NCBI GenBank assembly: GCA_022432975.1
Contig: CM039508.1
Span: 25,803,999-25,867,998 of the forward strand
From: Begonia masoniana
Lineage: Eukaryota > Streptophyta > Magnoliopsida > Cucurbitales > Begoniaceae
Direction: 5' to 3'
Length of the DNA stretch: 64,000 bases
Part shown: piece after piece, positions 55,211 to 64,000 of the stretch
How positions within the stretch are numbered: the stretch's first letter is position 1
Layout of the letters: the number at the start of each line of letters is the position of its first letter
Notes under the pieces: generated by a model
Databases searched by the model: none
What the model saw: the letters and a program-made list of their open reading frames with translations, nothing else
What the model was told of the DNA's origin: nothing
Program-made: the position numbers and the translations under genes

Positions 55211-58035
55211 AGACACGGTTTTAAAACCGATTCTGTGAAATGTCTGACTGCGCAACCCGCCACGTGAGATCGCTCCACCAACTGTAAGTGTTTAAATTCC
55301 TGTAAAAGTTTTGTTTATTAAATTAGGTTATTCTGTTATTCTTATAGGACTATCTTAGAAATGGTGAGAGGACATCAGGAAGAATCCAGTGAAAGCTCTC
55401 GGGCCATAGACCGATTGACGGAGCTGGTGGGAGTACAATCCCGCATGGTTGATCGAATGATGGCCAGAGAAGACGACAGAAACAATAACCATGGAAATAA
55501 CAATCGTGATAATGCACCGCGAGACAATAGTGGAGACAGATTCCGGCGACTTCAGCCACCCTCATTTGATGGGTTGTCTACAGACCCGACCCGTGCTGAA
55601 ACCTGGATTCGAACTATGGAGAAGATGTTCAGTTATGCAGAAGTAGAAGACAACAAGAAGGTTACTTGTGCCACGTTCCATCTCACTGAGAGTGCTGGAT
55701 TCTGGTGGGATGCAGTACAGTCGTCTACAATGGCATTGAGCTGGGAAGGGTTCAAGGGGATTTTCTACGAGAAGTACTTTGACCAAGGAGTGAGAAAGGA
55801 GAAGTTGCTTGAGTTTTCTCGGCTGCGACAGTATGGGTCTGTGGCCGAGTATGTTCAGAAATTTGAGTCGCTATCCCGATATGCAACACACATGGTGGCC
55901 ACTGATGAGAACAAGGTGCACCAGTTTATTCAAGGTTTAAAGATGGACCTTCTGCGAGGAATCACGACTGGAGGTTTTGATGAGGCGCCATATGTGAAAG
56001 TGGTGGCAAAGGCTTATCAACTGGAGGCCTTAGAAATAAAGTCCCAGAGACAGAGAGAACCACCGAGAGGGATTATAAGAAATACTCCTCAACAACAACA
56101 ACAAAAGATTCAGAATGTACATCCTCAACAGCAACAGAACAGGGGCAATAAAAGGCCCAATGAGACCCTTACCTACCAGGACAAAGGGAAGAGACCTATG
56201 GGAGCTCCTCAGCCTCCTATCTGCCCACGTTGCCAGAAGAATCATACAGGAGACTGCAGGCTCTTTACTGGTCAATGTTTCCGGTGTGGTAAAGAAGGCC
56301 ATCAAGTCCGAAATTGTCCGGTGCCTGACACAAGGCCGGTTGGTGCTATGCCTAGAGTGTTTGCAATGATGGAGGACGTTGATAATGCTGATCAGCACAC
56401 AGCAATTACAGGTACAATATTAGTATGTAATGTGCCTGCTTATACCTTGTGGGACACGGGGGCCACACATTCGTTTGTGGCCATGGACTTCGTAGTTAGA
56501 CAAAAGTTTAGTAGTACGTCCTCAGATCAGCCCTACAGCGTTGTGCTACCGTCCGGAGAGTTCATGCACTCCGAGCAGGTTGTACGGGGTGATATAGTGT
56601 CAGTGGGAGACCAGAAATTTTATGCCGATCTTATCGTCATCGGTATGAAAGGGTACGATGTCATTCTGGGGATGGACTGGCTATTTAGACATTATGCCAC
56701 CATCAACTGTAGGTCCGGGCTTGTGTCATTTAAGCGCCCAAATGAAGTAGAATTCTCTTATCAGGCAGTACCGAAGAAACACCGTATGCCTGTGATATCT
56801 TCCTTGAAAGCTCAACGACTGATGAAGTCAGGGTGCATTGGATTTCTGGCCCACGTTGTGGATGTTCAAAGGCAAAATGAGGTGGAACTTCAAAACATTC
56901 CGGTAGTCCGGGACTTTTCAGAGGTTTTCTTAGATGACTTACCGGGATTGCCACCTGATCGTGAAATCGAGTTTGAGATCGATGTGTATCCTGGTGCGGA
57001 ACCAGTATCGAAGAATCCGTACCGTATGGCACCAGTTGAACTGAAGGAGTTGAAGGCTCAGTTGAAAGAGTTAGTGGACAAGGGTTTTGTGCGCCCTAGT
57101 TTCTCTCCGTGGGGTGCTCCCGTCTTATTTGTTAAGAAGAAGGATGGGTCCCTACGGATGTGTATTGACTACCGTGAGCTGAACAAGTTGACTATCAAGA
57201 ATAAGTACCCGTTGCCAAGAATTGACGATTTGTTTGATCAGCTACAGGGGGCTCGGGTATTTTCTAAGGTTGACTTACGCTCCGGCTATTACCAGTTGAA
57301 GGTCAGAGCTGAGGATATTCCAAAGACTGCCTTCAGAACCCGGTACGGGCACTACGAGTTCTTGGTGATGTCGTTCGGGTTGACTAATGCTCCGGCAGCA
57401 TTTATGGACCTAATGAACAGGATATTCCAGGACTTTCTGGATAAATTTGTAATTGTTTTCATCGACGACATTCTGGTTTATTCCAGGAGTGAGGCCGAGC
57501 ATGAGAAACACTTGGCTATGGTACTGTCAATCCTAAAGCAGCATCAATTGTATGCCAAGCTGTCAAAGTGTGAGTTCTGGTTAAGCAAGATTAATTTCTT
57601 GGGCCACGTGGTGTCTGCTGAAGGAGTATCTGTGGACCCGGCCAAGACTCAGGCTGTGAGGGATTGGCCCAGACCGAGAAATGCAAGTGAAGTACGAAGC
57701 TTTATCGGACTAGCTGGTTATTACAGGAAATTCATCAAGGGGTTTTCTGTGATCGCGAAGCCTATGACCAGCTTAACAAGGAAGGAAATCAAGTTCAAGT
57801 GGTCCAAAGCATGTGAGGAGAGCTTTCAGACACTTAAGCAGAAATTAACCACTGCTCCTCTGTTAGTATTGCCAGTTGAAGATGGCAAATTCAGCGTATA
57901 CTGTGATGCGTCAAAGATTGGCCTGGGATGCGTATTGATGCAAGAGGGTAAAGTGGTAGCATACGCATCAAGACAGTTGAAGAATCATGAACAAAACTAC
58001 CCTACTCACGACCTTGAGTTAGCGGCAGTTTGTAT

Positions 58036-59525
<1,490 letters not shown>

Positions 59526-59564
59526 AAAAAAAAAAAAAAAAAAAAGAAAACAAAAACGATTGTA

Positions 59565-60698
59565 ACGCTTCAGCCTCTTCCAATTCCTGAATGGAAGTGG
59601 GAGAACATTACAATGGACTTTGTTGTTGGACTTCCAAGAACAGTAAAAGGCCATAATAGTATATGGGTCATAGTGGACAGATTGACGAAGTCTGCCCATT
59701 TTCTACCCGTGAAGACGACATTCACCGTGGACCAGTATGCAGAACTGTACATTAATGAGATTGTCAAGCTGCACGGCATTCCTGTGTCAATCGTCTCTGA
59801 TCGCGATCCTAGATTCACTTCCAGGTTTTGGAAAAGTTTGCAAAGCTCCTTGGGCACTAGATTGGACTTCAGCACGGCATTTCACCCGCAGTCGGATGGA
59901 CAATCCGAGAGAACGATTCAGACATTGGAAGATATGTTAAGGGCGTGCGTGTTGGAACTTCACGCTCCTTGGAGTAGATACCTGCCACTTGTGGAGTTTG
60001 CTTACAACAATAGCTACCAGGCTACGATCGGTATGGCTCCATATGAAGCGCTTTATGGTAGAAAGTGCAGATCCCCGTTGTGTTGGGATGAAGTCGGGGA
60101 AACCAAGCTTATCGGCCCCGAAATACTGCAACAGATGTCTGGGGTAATAACGGCGATTAAGCAAAGAATCCAAGCTGCACAAAGTCGACAGAAAAGTTAC
60201 GCAGACCACAGGAGAAGGGACTTAGAGTTTGCCGAAGGTGATGAGGTGTTCTTGAAGGTGTCACCTTTCAAGGGCGTAATGAGATTCGGCAAGAAAGGGA
60301 AGCTAAGCCCAAGGTTTATTGGGCCTTTTCCCATTTTAAAGAGAATTGGGAGCATGGCCTACAGACTACAACTACCAGCGTCAATGAATGGTGTTCATGA
60401 TGTTTTCCATGTCTCGATGCTGAGAAAATGTGTACGAGATCCAACTCAGATCGTGGAACATGTGGACTTTGACATTATGCCGACACTTACATATGAAGAA
60501 AGGCCCATACAGATTCTGGATACCTCAGTCAAGGTATTGCGCAACAAGGTGATTCCACTGGTGAAAGTTTTGTGGCGCAATCATAATGTGGAAGAAGCCA
60601 CTTGGGAAAGACTGGAGGATGTTAAAACACAATATCCAGACTTCTTTGCTTATGCAAATTTTGGGGACAAAATTTCTATTAAGGTGGGTGGAATGTAA
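59565..60698 (+). CDS. Chromovirus pol, integrase core and chromodomain end
   Basis: The frame resumes at TLQPLPIPEW and runs to a stop that overlaps the first bases of the 3' LTR (ATG TAA over 60693-60698). Integrase catalytic residues lie in MDFVVGLP, VSDRDPRF and GQSERTIQ. The GPF-like region (PRFIGPFPIL) and the C-terminal VKVLWRNHNVEEATWE mark the chromodomain-like module used by chromoviruses to target chromatin. The true start lies upstream in gag-pol; the ATG at 59613 is internal. Confidence 0.93.
   Translation, partial: TLQPLPIPEWKWENITMDFVVGLPRTVKGHNSIWVIVDRLTKSAHFLPVKTTFTVDQYAELYINEIVKLHGIPVSIVSDRDPRFTSRFWKSLQSSLGTRLDFSTAFHPQSDGQSERTIQTLEDMLRACVLELHAPWSRYLPLVEFAYNNSYQATIGMAPYEALYGRKCRSPLCWDEVGETKLIGPEILQQMSGVITAIKQRIQAAQSRQKSYADHRRRDLEFAEGDEVFLKVSPFKGVMRFGKKGKLSPRFIGPFPILKRIGSMAYRLQLPASMNGVHDVFHVSMLRKCVRDPTQIVEHVDFDIMPTLTYEERPIQILDTSVKVLRNKVIPLVKVLWRNHNVEEATWERLEDVKTQYPDFFAYANFGDKISIKVGGM
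60681..60693 (+). promoter_or_regulatory. Polypurine tract of the plus-strand chromovirus
   Basis: AAGGTGGGTGGAA directly precedes the 3' LTR. Confidence 0.85.
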
Positions 60699-63125
60699 CA
60701 CCCGGCATTTTGCCATGTAAATGTTTTCCCCGATAATTTATGTGGGATTAAATAGGTATTAATGCAAGGAGTATTTTTGTCAGAAACCAAAACGACGGTG
60801 TTTGTAGAATTTGAATTGTGGAACAAAAACCAAACTAAGTGTGATTAAAATGAACCAATTTGGTTGTAAACCAATGAAAGGGCAAAGTTGGCACTCAATT
60901 AAGGTGGTTGGGAGTAGGCCATTGGTTGGTTGCCATGTGGCAACTTGTTGAAGAAGACAACCTTCTTCTCCTCTCCTCCTCACTCTACGTAAAAACCTTC
61001 ACTTCTCCTCTGTTTTCTCTCTGCCAGGCGACAAAAGTTCACCTAAACACCTTTGATCTTCTAGAGTTTTCCTTGTTTTCTGCCTAAGGTAAACATCTTC
61101 TAATGCTAACACATTTGGACAAGCAAAAAGTATGCGTTTTGCTGAAGTTTTAGGTTAAGGTATTTAGGAGGAAACTCTCGGTTTTTGTATGGAAACACAC
61201 CCACTGTTTTCTAAATGTCCGAGATGAGTTTGCTGCATATCCTGCAAACTTATTAGTTAACATATGCAGCTGTTTAATACATCTTCATGCATGCTACAGA
61301 TCCGAGCATTTCAGGGGCATTCGAGCATCTGACACGACAGCAAACAGGTAAGTTCATACGTTTATGTTGGCCCTTATGGCCCTACAACTTGGAGGTACTA
61401 GGTATGGTTTGGGTAGATAGGTTTTAGGTTATGTTTTAAGTTAAACATGTTTCCATTATATTCTGTTTCCCTGTAGTATTCATTCTGCCATCTGTGAATG
61501 TTAGGTTTAAGTATCGCACTTATTCATGCATACACGTTTCCTGTAAAATCATGCAAATGTTTTCAGCACTGGTTTTGAAGTACGTAAGATAAAATCTGTA
61601 ATGTAATGTGCGGTTAAGTGTGGACGAGGACTGGCATCCTGTCAAGTACTCCTGTTATGTCCTGAAAGTGGCATGTACACCCTGTTGCGCCAGTTCCTCC
61701 TCCCACTTATACCTTTCCTGTCCAGTGAAATGTAATGTAAAGTAATGTTCATGTATTTGAAACGTTCATGCATAGCATATGCATCACTGCATTTATTTCT
61801 GATGTGTCCTTACTGAGCTCTAGGCTCATAGGTGAACTCCCTGTTGTAGGTACGGATGCTCCAGATGAGGACCTTGCTCCTCAAGCTGATGAGTTGATGT
61901 AGTTGGCGGATCGAGCTCATTGTGATTGGTTGCTGCAGTCGGACCAATGTTATCCCTGTGAGATTTGTCTTTTGAAATGTTAGGTCAAGTCCTGCATAGC
62001 TTTTGAGGCTTTAAAACCAATGTGTAAGTAGTATTTTTTTTATGTTTTCAAAACTCCTGTTGTGAATTCCGAAATGTAGGTCATGTCTGTTTAGTTCTGT
62101 TGTGAATTATAAACGGTGTAAAGTTCCTTTAGGTGTTGTTTTTTTTTTAAAAAACCTCTGTATTTTTGACAGTTGCGTGTATGCTTGAAGTATTCTGGAA
62201 CTGTCTGTGTTTGTTTCTTTTTAGGTTATGCATGGATAGTCTCGAATTTTAGAGCTATCCATGCAGTTTGTTTTCTTGAAATCTGTCATCTGGAATGAAG
62301 GTTTGAAACCTTTATGCCTTCTGTTTTTAAGCTCTCTGTCTATATGTCTTTCTGTCAAAAGTTGTAATTCTGCCTTTAAAACTGTCTTCCGATTTCATCT
62401 TCCGGTGGACATTTTGCTTATATCTACCGGTAAGTAATGTTTTCTTATGTTTTCACCCCTGCCGATGCCTGTTATTTTTTTTTAGTGTAGTTTAGTCTAA
62501 GTCTAAACTTCATCTACCGATAGATACTGTACACGTTTTGTCTTATTCATATCCTCTGCTAAACAGTAATTCTGTTATAGTTTTCTATCTGCCGATTCCG
62601 TTAGCTGCTCCCATCTGCCGATGACGTCATCACATCTTCCGATGACGTCATCACCTTCTGCCGATTACGTTTACTGCCTTTATCTTCCGATGACGTCAGA
62701 ACGTCTTCCGGCTGACGTCACCACCTTCTGCCGGCTTCGTCTGTTGTCTGCCTCTTCCGATGACGTCATTTACCCCTTCCGATGACGTCATCCACTGATT
62801 TCTCCTCCGGTTCCGTTTAAAACTACATATTCCGCCAGTTATTCGCCTAAGTCTTCCGCCACTGTTTCCTGTTTCCATCTCCGCCAGTTTTATGCTATTT
62901 CTGTTCGGTTATCCATTTATGAGACCTGTTTGTTTTCCATTCCAGAGAACTCTCTCTCCCCCTGTAAATGTTTTCGATTACCCACTGCAGTTCTCCCTCT
63001 CTGTTCACTGTTTTGACTGTTCTATTTGTTCAAAAAAAAAATAGTCACTGTTATTTCCTGTAAATGTCCCGGAGTGACGGCTCCGATCCCGGAACCCGAT
63101 TCGGATCCGGTTTCGGGCTGTCACA
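60694..63125 (+). repeat. 3' LTR of the plus-strand chromovirus
   Basis: 2432 bp, TGTAACACCC to TGTCACA, giving the undisturbed version of the LTR. It holds the TGACGTCA cluster at about 62617-62792 and a natural short T run near 62139. Confidence 0.93.
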
Positions 63126-63406
63126 AAACTCGTGACAAAAGTCACGGGTTTTGCCCATGAGGACCAGCCGTCCTCCTCAAACGAGTACGGCCGGTCCAGC
63201 TGGACCGGCCGTACTCGGTTGCGGAGGATGGCCTCCTCACCCCCCTTGCGAGGTTGAAATTGATTATTTATGAAAGCTGGACCGGCCGTACTCAGTTTCG
63301 GAGGATGGTCTCCTCACCCCTCTGCGAGGTTGAAATTGATTATTTACAAAACGTTAAGATTTTTTTTGTTGAATAGTAAAATTTGAGGTTTTTTTTAAAA
63401 AAACCC
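63126..63406 (-). repeat. Outer part of the right MULE terminal inverted repeat
   Basis: It includes a perfect 34-bp palindrome at 63183-63216 (GAGTACGGCCGGTCCAG and its complement), a shorter diverged half copy at 63274-63292, and a direct duplication of CCTTGCGAGGTTGAAATTG-type text (63243-63268 and 63322-63345). It ends in CCC at 63406. Confidence 0.8.
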
Positions 63407-63415
63407 TTAAATTTA
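63407..63415. repeat. Right target-site duplication of the MULE
   Basis: TTAAATTTA, identical to 26919-26927. Confidence 0.8.
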
Positions 63416-63455
63416 ATTACTCTAAATTAAATTAACAAAAAATCATAGTAGCTAT

Positions 63456-63739
63456 CTCAGAAAATATACCAAATGATATCTCGGATTTGATTGAAATTGT
63501 TATCATATATTTAGTATATTACAGAAAGATAATTCGAAAAGTTTCTTGATTTTGCGACCATTGTATGATTTATTATAATTTAATAAAAAATATTCTATAA
63601 AATAGACGTAAAAAATTATAAAAAATCATAAAAGTGTTGCAAAATCACGAAACTTTTTGAATTATCTTCCCATAATATGTTAAATATGTGGTAACAATTT
63701 TAATCAAATTCGATATAATTTGATATGTTTTTTGTCGAG
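63456..63739. repeat. Long imperfect inverted repeat (hairpin / MITE-like)
   Basis: The left arm 63456-63562 and right arm 63636-63739 are complementary at most positions (sharing GATTTGATTGAAATTGTTA and AAGTTTCTTGATTTTGC-type text), with a 70-base AT-rich loop. No clear target duplication or coding region was found. It could be a MITE or a foldback of unknown origin. Confidence 0.6.
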
Positions 63740-64000
63740 AACGGTGGGTCACCACCTCTGATCTCACTTGAACATGCCAAATGAAATCAGGTCCCCATTC
63801 TCGAAGATCGAGTGGTCGATCTCAGAGAACGTGGTTCCACCAGTGGTTGATTTATTGATTTTTCATATTGTGAAGGTGTAGCATTCGGTAATTGTCTAAC
63901 TTGATATTCTTAATAACTGCATTTTGTGATTTTTATTGTATGGAACTAAGTGAATTTAATTGGTTGCTCAATTAGATTAAAGTTGGTTAGTCAAGAGCAA
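63740..64000. other. Right edge, no gene seen
   Basis: A GC-richer patch at 63740-63840 (GTGGGTCACCACC, GATCGAGTGGTCGATC) resembles the style of 610-935. The rest is AT-rich with no recognisable feature. Confidence 0.3.

Overview
This is a stretch of a eudicot-type plant nuclear genome. The evidence is two plant NIP-type aquaporin genes with the family's five-exon structure, a decayed plant seipin, and a dense, nested block of plant transposable elements (Ty3/Gypsy chromovirus, Copia, Mutator-like). There are no bacterial features and no rRNA or tRNA genes that I can see. The species cannot be named from sequence alone.

Left third (1-18 kb), relatively gene-like. A truncated minus-strand LTR (1-602) is followed by a seipin pseudogene on the plus strand (1076-2366). 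Then comes a head-to-tail NIP aquaporin array on the minus strand. Copy 1 is intact (2742-4397). Copy 2 is intact in its reading frame (6139-11401), but it has a 4.1-kb intron 2 holding a TIR element and a GC donor in intron 1. Copy 3 is only a broken exon 3 with intron sequence (12733-13740). A Copia-type solo LTR (about 14138-14775) and about 3.7 kb of weakly structured, mostly non-coding DNA follow.

Middle (17.5-26.7 kb). A minus-strand, Tekay/Del-like chromovirus (18578-26658) has lost most of gag and the protease active site. Its pol is crossed by stop codons. It abuts the end of another, unclassified retroelement.

Right (26.9-63.4 kb). I read this whole block as one Mutator-like element (MULE) with a perfect 9-bp target duplication (26919-26927 and 63407-63415). 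Two retroelements are nested in it. The first is a 20.8-kb minus-strand element with the layout LTR-internal-LTR-internal-LTR (29201-50020), whose LTRs carry long 21/22-bp tandem arrays. The second is a young plus-strand chromovirus (51777-63125, target duplication AAACT) that split the right MULE terminal repeat. The MULE transposase survives only as an N-terminal piece joined to a C-terminal piece.

Sequence quality. Four extreme low-complexity tracts occur: TAA x ~640 at 47849-49775, T x 1601 at 50043-51643, T x 1192 at 53031-54222 and A x 908 at 58617-59524. At three of them the paralogous copy in this same window shows that ordinary sequence is missing and the tract stands in its place. 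I regard them as probable assembly or sequencing artefacts. The long poly-Ile, Leu, Phe and Lys reading frames are not genes. The genes with a plausible host function are the two NIP aquaporins; nearly everything else is transposon-derived or decayed.
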